Source: Calditrichota bacterium (GTDB lineage Bacteria > CLD3). From it: 64,000 bases of DNA. The notes beneath the pieces were generated by a model. The model made no database searches, was not told the origin of the DNA, and saw only the letters and a program-made list of their open reading frames with translations. Positions 1 to 8,592 of the stretch are shown piece by piece (position 1 is the first letter of the stretch; the number at the start of each line of letters is the position of its first letter). The stretch lies in NCBI GenBank assembly GCA_008501735.1, contig QQUF01000022.1, positions 35,034-99,033 on the forward strand, in the 5' to 3' direction. Both the position numbers and the translations under genes were made by a program.

Positions 1-2
1 GG

Positions 3-2603
3 ACAGAAACTTTTCTTGACGAAAATCCACAAAACGGAAATAATTTTTACCTTTTTTCAACTATTGACACAAAAGGAAATGAAAGTGATTTGCTTGAATT
101 TACGGTTGTTGACACAATTTTTCACAGTGAAGAATCTGAAGGTTACATTTGGGTAAGTAGTGAGACAGGAATGTTTCAAGAAAGTTTTTCAAATATTGCA
201 ACCTTGAGTGGAGTAGTTGCTTTAGGAATTTTTGGTTACGACAACGAGTCCGTCCAAACTTTACCTTGGAGTTTTCCATTTTTTGGACAAAGTTCAACTA
301 CTTTAAGAATTTCTTCAAAAGGTTTTGTGATTCTTGGAAACAACCCTACACCCGGACTTTCAAGAACATTTTTACCAAATCCGACAACACCAGATAACAT
401 AATTGCACCACTTTGGGCTGACCTTGCAGTCTTTAATGGAATTGGAGAAGTCTATTACTTAGAAGATTTGGCAAATCAAAGAGTTATCATTCAGTGGACA
501 AACCTAATTCCCTACGGTGATTTAACAAATTCAATTACAAACACTTTTCAGTTGGAACTTCACGAAGATGGAAAAATTCTTTTTCACTATGACCAATTGA
601 ATGCCGCAAATTCATTACTTGCAACAATCGGAGTCGAAAATTCAAATGGAACCAAAGGCTTTCAGATTGGTTACGACAGTCCAATTTTGCAAAGCAATAC
701 TTCTTACTTGATTACGAAAAATTATCTCCCAAAAATCAACTCTTTAACAAAAATTTATGAGACCGACGAATTTGACCAAAATATTTGGATTCAAGCTGAC
801 ATTTCTCAAATGGATTTAACTCTACCGAATCACTACCTAAACTGGAAATTCACAACTGATACGAATTACAACAAAGTTCCCTTAGTTTCAGGAACGAATT
901 TTATTCCTGCACCAAATCAACTTGATGTTGAAATTGAATATTTTGTGAGTGCCACTGATTCTCTTTTCACTTTTGCAAATTCTTTTTACCCCATTGATTT
1001 AGGAACAAATTCCATTTCTCCTTATCAATTTAAAGTTAGGTTAATTCCACCTGGAAATTTAACTGCTGAATCGAATGTTAGTGGAGAAATTCCTCTGACT
1101 TGGCAAGAGGCAGGATTAAACACTTTACGTTACGACGACGGAACAAGCGAATTTGCAGATTCTTCAACAGCCTTTGCAGGTCTAAATGCTACTACTCAAA
1201 CAACTTTTGCGAATGTTTTTGAAGTCTTTTCCGAAGACCTTGAGGTAACTTCAGTCGAAATTTATTTTGTAGATGTCGTTTACCCTCTAAGCAATTTCAA
1301 AGTAAAAGTTTTTGATTTTGATTCTACAACCAACGCTCCAGGAGCAGTTTTGGCACAAACATCAGCAATTAGCCAATTTGGGCTTTCTGGCGAATTTATT
1401 GAAATTAACTCAGGAAGTAGTGGAGTTCCAGTCGGTAATAAATTTTGTGTCGGAATTGAACAATTTAATTCAAGCCCAATTGGACTTGGTGGCGATACAA
1501 CCTTAAATTCTCCTTACGAATTTCAACCTAATACATTTTTTGTTAAAGAAGGACTCACTGGCTCTTGGAATCCAATTGAAACTTTGCCACAGTACGGAGA
1601 AGTAATTCCAATGATTCGTGTTAATTATGGGAAAAAAGATACAGTTGTGGTTGCTAATTCAATCTCTCGAAAGAAGAATTTTTTACAGCTAAATCCTGTT
1701 ACAAAGAAATCTAAAGTTTCACAAAAAACTCCAAACAAAATCAATTCTTTCCCAACTTGGCAACTTTTGAACTACAAACTTTACAAAATGTTAGGAGTCG
1801 CTTCAAGCGCAGAAGACGTTGTGACAAATGGAACTTTAATTTTCACAGACACAACTAAAGCTTTTGTTGACAGCTTGGTTATGAACCCAAATTTTTACAG
1901 TTACACCGTTACTGCAACTTACGACGTGAATGGAAATACTCTTGAATCTAAACCCGAAAATCTTGCAATTGCAACTCCTAGTGGAACTCCTCAAGTTTCT
2001 TTTTCAGATTTGGATTTTGGAATTGCTCTCATCAACGACTCACTATTTGCAGATTTTAAAATTGAAAATCTTGGAACAGCTCCTTTGGAAATTTCAGATT
2101 TAAACTTTTCAAACCCAAATATTTTTGGAGTGAAGAACGCAAACTTTCCTTTAAATGTTCTCCCACAAGACTCAACGAAAATTCAACTTTTTTGTTTTTC
2201 GCCAACTCCTGCAATCTTTAATGAAGAAGCTTTCGTTTTGAGTAATTCACCGACGAGCCCCGACACGGTTAGCATTTTTGCAGAAATTGTCTTGAGCACT
2301 TCGGAGAGTTTAAACGAGATTCCTAAAGTTTTCAGCTTGGAGCAAAATTTTCCGAATCCGTTTAACCCGACAACAACGATAAAGTTTGGAATCCCAAAGG
2401 AAAGTTTTGTAAATCTGACAGTTTTCAACGTGCTTGGACAGAAAGTTAAAACTCTTGTTAGCGAAGAACTTCAACCTTCTTTTTACTCACTTAAGTGGGA
2501 TGGAACAAATGATTTTAAAAAAATAGTTTCGAGTGGAGTTTACTTTTACAAAATTGAAACAGAGAATTTTAGACAAACGAGAAAACTTTTATTTTTGAAG
2601 TAA
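3..2603 (+). CDS. Secreted protein with NIDO-like region and T9SS C-terminal sorting domain (5' partial)
   Basis: The reading frame is open to the left edge, so the true start lies outside the window; 866 residues are visible. The first visible residues look like the end of a fibronectin-III-type domain. Next comes a nidogen-like beta region (hydrophobic strands, then a P-L-W-A-D-L motif around nt 410-425). An Ig-like/ASH-type domain sits near nt 2000-2290. The last ~85 residues are a type IX secretion sorting domain with Q-N-F-P-N-P-F-N-P, a G-Q-K-V turn, S-G-V-Y-F-Y and a basic L-F-L-K end. The protein is therefore expected to cross the outer membrane and be released or anchored outside. 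Substrate and exact role are unknown. Confidence 0.85.
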   Translation, partial: TETFLDENPQNGNNFYLFSTIDTKGNESDLLEFTVVDTIFHSEESEGYIWVSSETGMFQESFSNIATLSGVVALGIFGYDNESVQTLPWSFPFFGQSSTTLRISSKGFVILGNNPTPGLSRTFLPNPTTPDNIIAPLWADLAVFNGIGEVYYLEDLANQRVIIQWTNLIPYGDLTNSITNTFQLELHEDGKILFHYDQLNAANSLLATIGVENSNGTKGFQIGYDSPILQSNTSYLITKNYLPKINSLTKIYETDEFDQNIWIQADISQMDLTLPNHYLNWKFTTDTNYNKVPLVSGTNFIPAPNQLDVEIEYFVSATDSLFTFANSFYPIDLGTNSISPYQFKVRLIPPGNLTAESNVSGEIPLTWQEAGLNTLRYDDGTSEFADSSTAFAGLNATTQTTFANVFEVFSEDLEVTSVEIYFVDVVYPLSNFKVKVFDFDSTTNAPGAVLAQTSAISQFGLSGEFIEINSGSSGVPVGNKFCVGIEQFNSSPIGLGGDTTLNSPYEFQPNTFFVKEGLTGSWNPIETLPQYGEVIPMIRVNYGKKDTVVVANSISRKKNFLQLNPVTKKSKVSQKTPNKINSFPTWQLLNYKLYKMLGVASSAEDVVTNGTLIFTDTTKAFVDSLVMNPNFYSYTVTATYDVNGNTLESKPENLAIATPSGTPQVSFSDLDFGIALINDSLFADFKIENLGTAPLEISDLNFSNPNIFGVKNANFPLNVLPQDSTKIQLFCFSPTPAIFNEEAFVLSNSPTSPDTVSIFAEIVLSTSESLNEIPKVFSLEQNFPNPFNPTTTIKFGIPKESFVNLTVFNVLGQKVKTLVSEELQPSFYSLKWDGTNDFKKIVSSGVYFYKIETENFRQTRKLLFLK

Positions 2604-2607
2604 GAAA

Positions 2608-2643
2608 TATTGTAGGGAGCAAAGATTTTTGTTCCCTACAATA
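2608..2643. repeat. Palindromic element, TAGGGAACAAA family, copy 1
   Basis: Two 16-nt arms (2608-2623 and 2628-2643) pair with a single G-T wobble around a 4-nt loop, starting 4 nt after the stop of the T9SS gene. The core TTTGTTCCCTAC recurs at 32202-32225 and 47483-47510. It could also work as a transcript-end hairpin, but no clear T-tract follows. Confidence 0.8.
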
Positions 2644-2719
2644 CAGTTTTTTCGTTGAACTTTTTGAATTTTTTATGATACATTTTTCTAACCTTAAAAT
2701 CAAAACAGGAGAAATTCAA

Positions 2720-3217
2720 ATGATTAGCAAACAAGAAATTTTAGATTCGATGAAACAAGAAACTAAAATTATCAAACATTTAGGAAGTAAAGTTCAAGTT
2801 GCACACTTGGATTACAAACCAACTGAAAATCAACGCTCAATGAATGAACTTTTGCAATATTTGACTTTTTGTGCATTAACTCCAATGTTGAATATTGTAA
2901 ATGGGAATTGGGAACACGCAGAAGCCATTGCAAAAAAATCTGCGAATGTAAATCTCGAAAACTTTGGCGAAGCAATGGACAAACAGATTGCTGAAATTGA
3001 AAAAGAAATCAACAAATTTACTGAAGAAGAATTAGCTGCAAAAGATGCGACTTTGCCTTGGGGAACTCCTGTCAAAGCTGGAATTGCTTTAGTTGAAATG
3101 GTTGTAAAAACTTACTCTGCTTACAGAATGCAACTTTTTCTTTACGCAAAATCAGCAGGTTTAACCGAATTAAATTCTTGGGATTGTTGGATTGGAACCG
3201 ATAGACCGAAAGAATAA
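2720..3217 (+). CDS. DinB-like four-helix protein
   Basis: A 165-residue, mostly helical protein resembling the DinB/YfiT-like superfamily (metal-binding helical bundles, often thiol-dependent transferases or damage-inducible proteins of unknown role). The call rests on overall length, the helical amphipathic pattern and the N-E-L-L-Q-Y-L and Y-R-M-Q-L-F-L-Y-A-K segments; I cannot point to a complete His triad. The ATG at 2720 is chosen over an upstream in-frame ATG at 2675 because AGGAGA lies 7-9 nt before it. The next gene begins 1 nt after this stop, so the two are probably co-transcribed. Confidence 0.55.
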   Translation: MISKQEILDSMKQETKIIKHLGSKVQVAHLDYKPTENQRSMNELLQYLTFCALTPMLNIVNGNWEHAEAIAKKSANVNLENFGEAMDKQIAEIEKEINKFTEEELAAKDATLPWGTPVKAGIALVEMVVKTYSAYRMQLFLYAKSAGLTELNSWDCWIGTDRPKE

Positions 3218-3218
3218 A

Positions 3219-3728
3219 TTGCGAAAAGTTATCCTTTACGTTGCCTCAAGTCTTGACAATTTTATCGCAAGTTCGGACGGAAGTGTTGATTGGCTTTTTC
3301 ACGATTCCGATTACGGTTACACTGAGTTCATTAATTCGATTGACACAGTTTTAATTGGTCGAAAAACTTATTCACAAGTGTTAGAATTTGGCGAGTATCC
3401 TTACAAAAGCAAAAGAAGTTTTGTTTTTACTCGTCAAAATATTACAAAAGACGAAAATGTTACTTTTGTGAATGAAAAACTTTCTGAGTTTGTGAGAAAG
3501 TTAAAAGCTCAAAATGGCAAAGATATTTGGTTAGTTGGTGGTGGAGAGATTGCAAAAATTTTGCTAAATGAAAATTTGGTTGATGAGATTTTTCTCTCAG
3601 TTCACCCAATAATTTTGGGAAAAGGAATTCCTCTTTTTACCGAAATCAACAAAACTCTTAGACTAAAACTTTTGAAAATTGAGACTTTTGAAAGTGGTTT
3701 GGTTCAACTTGTCTATAAGGTTTTATGA
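3219..3728 (+). CDS. Dihydrofolate reductase-like / RibD C-terminal domain protein
   Basis: A single RibD-C/DHFR-like domain of about 170 residues. The start K-V-I-L-Y-V-A-S-S-L-D-N-F-I-A, the G-R-K-T-Y segment and the W-L-V-G-G-G-E-I-A nucleotide-binding loop are typical of small NADPH-dependent reductases of the YyaP/YwjB type. No deaminase domain is present, so riboflavin synthesis is not implied, and the substrate is unknown. A TTG at 3219 is the preferred start; another TTG at 3192 would overlap the preceding gene. The 3' end overlaps the convergent VanZ-like gene by 6 nt. Confidence 0.75.
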   Translation: MRKVILYVASSLDNFIASSDGSVDWLFHDSDYGYTEFINSIDTVLIGRKTYSQVLEFGEYPYKSKRSFVFTRQNITKDENVTFVNEKLSEFVRKLKAQNGKDIWLVGGGEIAKILLNENLVDEIFLSVHPIILGKGIPLFTEINKTLRLKLLKIETFESGLVQLVYKVL

Positions 3729-4112
3729 ACTTGAGAAATAGTTTTTTATTTTTATATAGATTTCCCAAATTCCGATTCCAAGTAAAATCCCCAAAGTGTC
3801 AGCGACAAAATCCATAAAATCGCAATACCTTCCTGGAACAAAGTACTGATGAATTTCGTCACTTGCTCCATAAAAAGTTCCGAAGAAAAACGTAACTAAA
3901 ACAGCATTTTCTTTCAGTTTTTGCACTGACTCAGTTGTCAGATTTCTCATCAAAAGAAATCCTAAAACCGCATATTCAACAAAATGAATCCATTTGTCCC
4001 AAAGTGGAACGTCAGGTTGTGGAATGTCAACTTGTTTCAAGGAAGACATAACAAAGATTAGAAGCAAGTAAAGATAAACAGGAAGTCGAAATTTTAAAAA
4101 ATAGCTGTTCAA
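3723..4112 (-). CDS. VanZ-like membrane protein
   Basis: 129 residues with three or four predicted membrane helices. It carries the VanZ family pattern: W-D-K-W-I-H-F near residue 38, then S-D-E-I-H-Q-Y-F-V-P-G-R and D-F-M-D-F-V-A-D-T-L-G near residues 84-108. VanZ-family proteins are inner-membrane proteins; some raise teicoplanin resistance but most have no defined role. Its ATG overlaps the stop of nnr by 4 nt, so translation is probably coupled to nnr. Confidence 0.8.
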   Translation of the reverse strand: MNSYFLKFRLPVYLYLLLIFVMSSLKQVDIPQPDVPLWDKWIHFVEYAVLGFLLMRNLTTESVQKLKENAVLVTFFFGTFYGASDEIHQYFVPGRYCDFMDFVADTLGILLGIGIWEIYIKIKNYFSSS

Positions 4113-5635
4113 ATTTTCCTGATTTTTTTAAACGCTTTTGGTAAAAAGTCTATTAAATCGGAGGCTGTAAGAGCAAATTCTGTCTTGTTTTTTGTTGCCA
4201 AATCACCCGATAAGCCGTGAAGGAAAACTCCATTTATTGCTGCTTCAAGAGGTTTTTTTGTTTGCGAAAGTAGAGAAGCAATGATTCCCGAAAGAACATC
4301 TCCTGAACCAGCAGTTGCCATTCCCGAATTTCCGGTCGAATTTACAAAAGCTTCACTTCCACAAAAAGTTACTGTTGGAGCACCTTTTAACACTAAAACA
4401 ACCGAATGTTTTTTGGAAAAATCTTTTCCAACATCAAGAATATTTTCACAAATTTCTGTTTTCGTAAGTTTTGTCAAACGAGCAAATTCACCCAAGTGAG
4501 GAGTCAAAATTGCATTTCTTGGTAGGAGTGAAAAGTCAGATTTCTCTGCTAAAAGATTTAAAGCATCTGCGTCAAGAACACACAATTTTTCACTTCTTTT
4601 CAACTCTGCAAGTATTTTTAAGAAGAGGTTTCTCGTAGCTTTTGAAGCTCCCAAACCAGGACCAAAAAGACAAACGTCAGACCAATTAATTTTTTCTTTA
4701 AAGTCAGTTAAAGTTTTTGTGGAAAATTCGAAAGGGAAAGTCATTACTTCTGTTAGATTTTCTTCGAAAATGGTATTTAAGTTTTGCGGAACGGCAAGAG
4801 TTGTCAAACCTGCTCCTGCAACTAAAGTTACTTTTGAAGCAAGAATTCCTGCTCCTGTCATTCCTTCTGAGCCAGCCCAAACAAAGACTTTTCCAACACT
4901 ATTTTTGTAATCGGTTTTTTTACGTTTTGGCAAGATTTTGCAGATAGCTTCTTTTGTTACAAGTTTTGCTTCAAACCCTACTTTTTCTTCTGCTTCAGGT
5001 AGGAAACCAATATCAACCGCAGTAATTTTACCTGTAAACTCTTGTGCAGAATTTATGTAAAGCCCCGTTTTTATTTTTCCAAAAGTTACTGTAAAATCAG
5101 CTTTTACAACCTCTCCTTTCGCCATTCCATTAGCTCCATTCAGACCAGAAGGAATATCAACGGCAAAAACTTTCGTTTGAAACGAATTTACCTTTTTCAC
5201 TGCTTGAGAAGCAATTCCTCTCAATTCACCTCTAAAACCTGTTCCGTAAAGAGCATCAACTACGAAGTCTGGATTTTCCAAAATTTCTAAGTCATTTTTT
5301 GAGATTTCAGAAAGAACTTTGCCACCAGCTTTTTTGTAGAGTTCAAGCTTTTTTTTCGGAAGCCCCTGAATTTCATCTTCCGAATTTAAGAGTAGAACCA
5401 AGACATTCGCTTTGTAGTTTTGTAGCCAACGAGCAACCACAAATCCGTCACCTCCGTTGTTACCCTTTCCACAAAAAACGTAAACAGTTTTATTTTCTAA
5501 ATTTTTAAATTTTGATTTGATTAAATCGAAAATGGATTTGGCAGCAATTTCCATTAAAACTGAATCTTCGATTCCGAGTTCAATTGTCAGTTTATCAATT
5601 TTTTGAGATTGCTTAGGAGTGATTAATTCAAGCAT
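4109..5635 (-). CDS. nnr: Bifunctional NAD(P)H-hydrate epimerase / ADP-dependent dehydratase
   Basis: 508 residues with both halves of the metabolite-repair enzyme that restores hydrated NADH and NADPH. The N-terminal YjeF_N epimerase domain (about 1-215) shows C-G-K-G-N-N-G-G-D-G-F and V-D-I-P-S-G-L-N-G. The C-terminal ribokinase-like dehydratase domain (about 225-505) shows G-P-G-L-G, L-D-A-D-A-L-N, T-P-H-L-G-E and the G-N-S-G-M-A-T-A-G-S-G-D-V-L-S-G nucleotide-site motif. Length is normal for the fused enzyme. Cytosolic housekeeping function, followed by a translationally coupled VanZ-like gene. Confidence 0.95.
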   Translation of the reverse strand: MLELITPKQSQKIDKLTIELGIEDSVLMEIAAKSIFDLIKSKFKNLENKTVYVFCGKGNNGGDGFVVARWLQNYKANVLVLLLNSEDEIQGLPKKKLELYKKAGGKVLSEISKNDLEILENPDFVVDALYGTGFRGELRGIASQAVKKVNSFQTKVFAVDIPSGLNGANGMAKGEVVKADFTVTFGKIKTGLYINSAQEFTGKITAVDIGFLPEAEEKVGFEAKLVTKEAICKILPKRKKTDYKNSVGKVFVWAGSEGMTGAGILASKVTLVAGAGLTTLAVPQNLNTIFEENLTEVMTFPFEFSTKTLTDFKEKINWSDVCLFGPGLGASKATRNLFLKILAELKRSEKLCVLDADALNLLAEKSDFSLLPRNAILTPHLGEFARLTKLTKTEICENILDVGKDFSKKHSVVLVLKGAPTVTFCGSEAFVNSTGNSGMATAGSGDVLSGIIASLLSQTKKPLEAAINGVFLHGLSGDLATKNKTEFALTASDLIDFLPKAFKKIRKI

Positions 5636-5663
5636 AAAATAAGATTTGGAAATTATTTAGCAT

Positions 5664-5693
5664 AAAAAAAGGCTCTTTAGAAAAAAGAGCCTT
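5664..5693 (-). terminator. Rho-independent terminator of the 70-residue ORF
   Basis: Perfect 10-bp stem AAGGCTCTTT/AAAGAGCCTT (5669-5678 with 5684-5693). On the minus strand it is followed by a run of seven T (5668 downwards). It lies 13 nt after the stop of the small gene at 5706-5918 and ahead of nnr. Confidence 0.85.
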
Positions 5694-5705
5694 ACTAAGC
5701 AAGGC

Positions 5706-5918
5706 TTAAAGCAATTTTTGGACTTCTTCATTTGTTAACGCAAGATTGACTAACTTATCAATAAACTCATCGGTTGTTCTATAACCAAGTTTATACCTGA
5801 GCATATCAATTTCGTTAATCGTTCCAAGGTCTAATTCGATATTTAAACCAGACTTGCTTTGCATATTTGCAATGCCAAAGGAATGATAAGAAGAACCATT
5901 GCCAGTAGAACCAAACAT
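5706..5918 (-). CDS. Small hypothetical protein (70 aa)
   Basis: I do not recognise this protein. A well-placed GGAGGT about 7 nt upstream of the ATG and a strong terminator after the stop argue that it is a real, separately transcribed gene. The first ~25 residues are Gly/Ser/Asn-rich and probably disordered. The rest (L-D-L-G-T-I-N-E-I-D-M-L-R-Y-K-L-G-Y-R and following) is predicted helical and acidic, with no membrane segment or signal peptide. The 170 nt upstream (5919-6088) hold no other gene and probably its promoter. Confidence 0.65.
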   Translation of the reverse strand: MFGSTGNGSSYHSFGIANMQSKSGLNIELDLGTINEIDMLRYKLGYRTTDEFIDKLVNLALTNEEVQKLL

Positions 5919-6088
5919 TTAAAAACCTCCATAAGAAGTTTGACTAAGAACACTTACACTTTATGTTTATTTTGTGCAAGGCTTTTGGGGCGAAATGGGA
6001 AAATTAAGGGGCTTACTTTAAGCTTACATTCTAACTTAAGTTATAAAATTAAATTAGGAAATAATAAAATTTATTCCCTATTAATTTT

Positions 6089-6859
6089 TTAGCGGTTAAC
6101 CCACTCGGGTTTCCTTTTTTCAATAAACGCTTTGATTCCTTCATTGGCATCAAAAGTAAACATCAAATTATTCAAATAAAAATCTTCAGTTGCACGAAGT
6201 TGAGTTTGGAAATCTTTGCGGTTTGACATTTGTCTTTGAATCTTTTTCGTGTATTCAAGGACGATTCCGCTTTTGTCTGCTATAGAAGCAATATAATCTG
6301 TACAGGATTTTTCAAAATCGTCTTTTGAGAAAATTCTGTTTACAATCCCGAATGATTTTGCCTCATCAACAGAAATATTTTCACCTCTGAAAATCAAATC
6401 GTTTGTTGTTTTAGTACCAGCAATTTCTTGTAAAACAATTAATGCAATTGGCGGAAAGACACCGACTTTAATTTCAGGTAATCCGAATTGTGTTCCCTCT
6501 TGAGCTAAAACCATATCACAAAACATTGCTAACTCAAAACCACCGCCCAAAGTCCAACCTTTAACTTTGGCGACTGTAACGACATTGTATTCGTCAAGAG
6601 AGTAGAAGATTTTGTGAAAGTTGTAAATTAACTGCTGAACGTATTCTCTTGTGTGTTCTTTTACATCAGCTCCATAGGAAAAATTTTCTCCTTCGCCTTC
6701 AAATACAAGAACTCGAACGTCATCTCTCTGATGAATCAAATCAAGAGCTTCATTCATCTCCTCTAAAGTTTCGATACTCAAGACATTTCCCGGAGGAGTG
6801 TTAAGAGTCATTTTGCAAACGTTATTTTCAACGCCAACTTTGATGTTCTTAAATTGCAT
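6089..6859 (-). CDS. Enoyl-CoA hydratase/isomerase family protein, dienoyl-CoA hydratase-like
   Basis: 256 residues of crotonase fold. The oxyanion-hole region contains F-S-Y-G-A-D-V-K-E-H-T (about 60-70) and W-T-L-G-G-G-F-E-L-A (about 102-111), followed by G-L-P-E-I-K-V-G-V-F-P-P. The D-V-K-E-H-T and V-F-P-P signatures remind me of cyclohexa-1,5-diene-1-carbonyl-CoA hydratases of anaerobic benzoyl-CoA degradation, but the exact substrate is uncertain. The ATG overlaps the preceding phosphatase stop by 1 nt (TGATG), so this is the last gene of a three-gene coupled unit with DAHP synthase. Confidence 0.8.
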   Translation of the reverse strand: MQFKNIKVGVENNVCKMTLNTPPGNVLSIETLEEMNEALDLIHQRDDVRVLVFEGEGENFSYGADVKEHTREYVQQLIYNFHKIFYSLDEYNVVTVAKVKGWTLGGGFELAMFCDMVLAQEGTQFGLPEIKVGVFPPIALIVLQEIAGTKTTNDLIFRGENISVDEAKSFGIVNRIFSKDDFEKSCTDYIASIADKSGIVLEYTKKIQRQMSNRKDFQTQLRATEDFYLNNLMFTFDANEGIKAFIEKRKPEWVNR

Positions 6860-7527
6860 CAGTTGGATTCCTCTAATTTTTTATCTGTTAATAATTCAAG
6901 TTTTGATTTTATCTCCGCAAAGTCTCTGAACTCAAAAAAAGGAAAGTTTTTTTCGCCCAAAAATTTTGCAAGACCTTTTTTAGCAAAAACCCAATCCGAC
7001 TTTTGAGCTGGACATCTGTCAGTCGTTCCGTCTCCGATGTAAACGATTTTGTCAAAATTGGTTCTGATTTCTTCCAAATGGAAAGTTTTGCAATGATTAC
7101 AAAGACCATTTATTTTTGGCGAATTTGAAGGAATTACCTTCCATTTATTTTTGCTATCTACAAAAAAATCATTGGAGTAAATCTTAATTGAGCCAATATA
7201 GTTTTTTTGAAAAACAAATTCAATAATTTTTCTAAAGCCGCCACTTAACACAATTAATTCAAAATTATGTTCCTTGCACCAATTTGTAAAATCTTTAAAA
7301 GTCTCGTCAATTTTAATATTTTTATCCAAAGCCTCAAAAGCAGATTTTTCATCAACTTTAAGAAAATCCATTTCAAGTTGCAAAGCTTCTTTTTCAGGTA
7401 AAAGCCCTGCTTCTACTTTATCTTCAACTTCATTCCAAGCATCACCAACGTAGTGGTCAAGCAAAAACTGCAAAGTATCATTTTGGGTAATTGTTCCGTC
7501 GAAATCGCAGAAAATTGCCAATTTCAT
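6859..7527 (-). CDS. HAD-IB phosphatase, MtnX-like
   Basis: 222-residue haloacid-dehalogenase phosphatase. Motif I is F-C-D-F-D-G-T-I-T at the N-terminus, motif II V-L-S-G-G near residue 95, and motif IV I-G-D-G-T-T-D near residue 165. A C-N-H-C-K-T pair of cysteines in the middle resembles MtnX-type 2,3-diketo-5-methylthiopentyl-1-phosphate phosphatases and related SerB-like enzymes. No other methionine-salvage gene lies nearby, so the substrate is open. It overlaps both neighbours by 1 nt (TAATG and TGATG), implying coupled translation. Confidence 0.8.
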   Translation of the reverse strand: MKLAIFCDFDGTITQNDTLQFLLDHYVGDAWNEVEDKVEAGLLPEKEALQLEMDFLKVDEKSAFEALDKNIKIDETFKDFTNWCKEHNFELIVLSGGFRKIIEFVFQKNYIGSIKIYSNDFFVDSKNKWKVIPSNSPKINGLCNHCKTFHLEEIRTNFDKIVYIGDGTTDRCPAQKSDWVFAKKGLAKFLGEKNFPFFEFRDFAEIKSKLELLTDKKLEESN

Positions 7528-8528
7528 TAAAAATGCCTTTGACGCACATTTGCAATAAGAGAAATATCTCTCATCAATTTTTGGAAATCAGAAGGCTCAA
7601 TTGCTTGAAACCCATCTGAAAGTGCTTCTGAGGGTTGGTTATGGACTTCTACAATGATTCCGTCTGCTCCCGATGCAATCGAAGCTAAAGACATATCATA
7701 AATCTGATTTCTTTTTCCTGTTCCGTGGCTTGGGTCAACAATAATTGGTAAATGACTTACCTCTTTGACGGTTGGAATTATGCTCAAATCAAGGGTATTT
7801 CGTGTATGGTTTGCAAAGGTTCTTATTCCTCTTTCACACAAAATTACGTTTGGGTTTCCCTCACTCAATAAATATTCTGCACTCAAAAGAAGTTCATCTA
7901 AAGTAGCGGCAAGACCTCTTTTTAATAGAACAGGTTTTTTTGTTTTACCGATTTTTTTTAAAAGAGAAAAATTTTGCATATTTCGTGAACCGATTTGAAA
8001 AATGTCCGCAACTGCCGCAACTTCGTCAATGGTTTCAGTGTCAATAACTTCGGTAATAATTTTTAACCCTGTTCTGGCTTTGACTTCAGCAAGAATTTCG
8101 ATTCCCTTGTGTTGCAAGCCTTGAAAACTGTAAGGAGAAGTTCGTGGTTTAAAAGCTCCACCACGCAAAATTTCCGCTCCTGAATCTTGTACTCTCTTAG
8201 CGATTTCCAAAGTTCTTTCTAAACTTTCAACAGCACAAGGTCCAGCGATTGAAACCAATTTCTTACCGCCGATTTTAACTCCGCCAACATCAACAACTGT
8301 ATCTTCTGGTTTGAATTCTCGACTTGCAAGTTTAAATTGCTGTGAAGAACGAACTTCGTTTACTCCTGAAAACTCACCTAAGCTAATTAAATCACCGTTT
8401 TCTTGAACGTGAATTAATCCTCTGTCTCCAAATGAGATTTCGCGGAAGTGAACGTCTTTTTCAAAAAGTTTTGAAAGAAACTTCGCTTTGTTTTCAGAAG
8501 AAATATTCTTTTCAAGTTCTAAAATCAT
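7527..8528 (-). CDS. aroF: 3-deoxy-7-phosphoheptulonate synthase (DAHP synthase, type I beta)
   Basis: First enzyme of the shikimate pathway, condensing phosphoenolpyruvate with erythrose 4-phosphate. A short N-terminal ferredoxin-like regulatory region (about 1-70) precedes the TIM barrel with I-A-G-P-C-A-V-E-S, L-R-G-G-A-F-K-P-R-T-S-P-Y-S-F-Q-G, the L-L-K-R-G segment and V-D-P-S-H-G-T-G. The ATG at 8528 is preferred over one at 8576 because AAAGGA lies about 10 nt upstream and the protein then begins like its family. First gene of an overlapping trio with a HAD phosphatase and a crotonase. Confidence 0.93.
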   Translation of the reverse strand: MILELEKNISSENKAKFLSKLFEKDVHFREISFGDRGLIHVQENGDLISLGEFSGVNEVRSSQQFKLASREFKPEDTVVDVGGVKIGGKKLVSIAGPCAVESLERTLEIAKRVQDSGAEILRGGAFKPRTSPYSFQGLQHKGIEILAEVKARTGLKIITEVIDTETIDEVAAVADIFQIGSRNMQNFSLLKKIGKTKKPVLLKRGLAATLDELLLSAEYLLSEGNPNVILCERGIRTFANHTRNTLDLSIIPTVKEVSHLPIIVDPSHGTGKRNQIYDMSLASIASGADGIIVEVHNQPSEALSDGFQAIEPSDFQKLMRDISLIANVRQRHF

Positions 8529-8592
8529 TCTAAATCCTTTGTGAATTTCTGCGTTCCTAAACAAATTCATCAACAAAAATTAATAACAAAAT

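Noticed and set aside
4717..4947. Plus-strand open frames opposite nnr
   Set aside because: They are antisense to a well-conserved enzyme and have leucine/phenylalanine-rich, non-protein-like composition.
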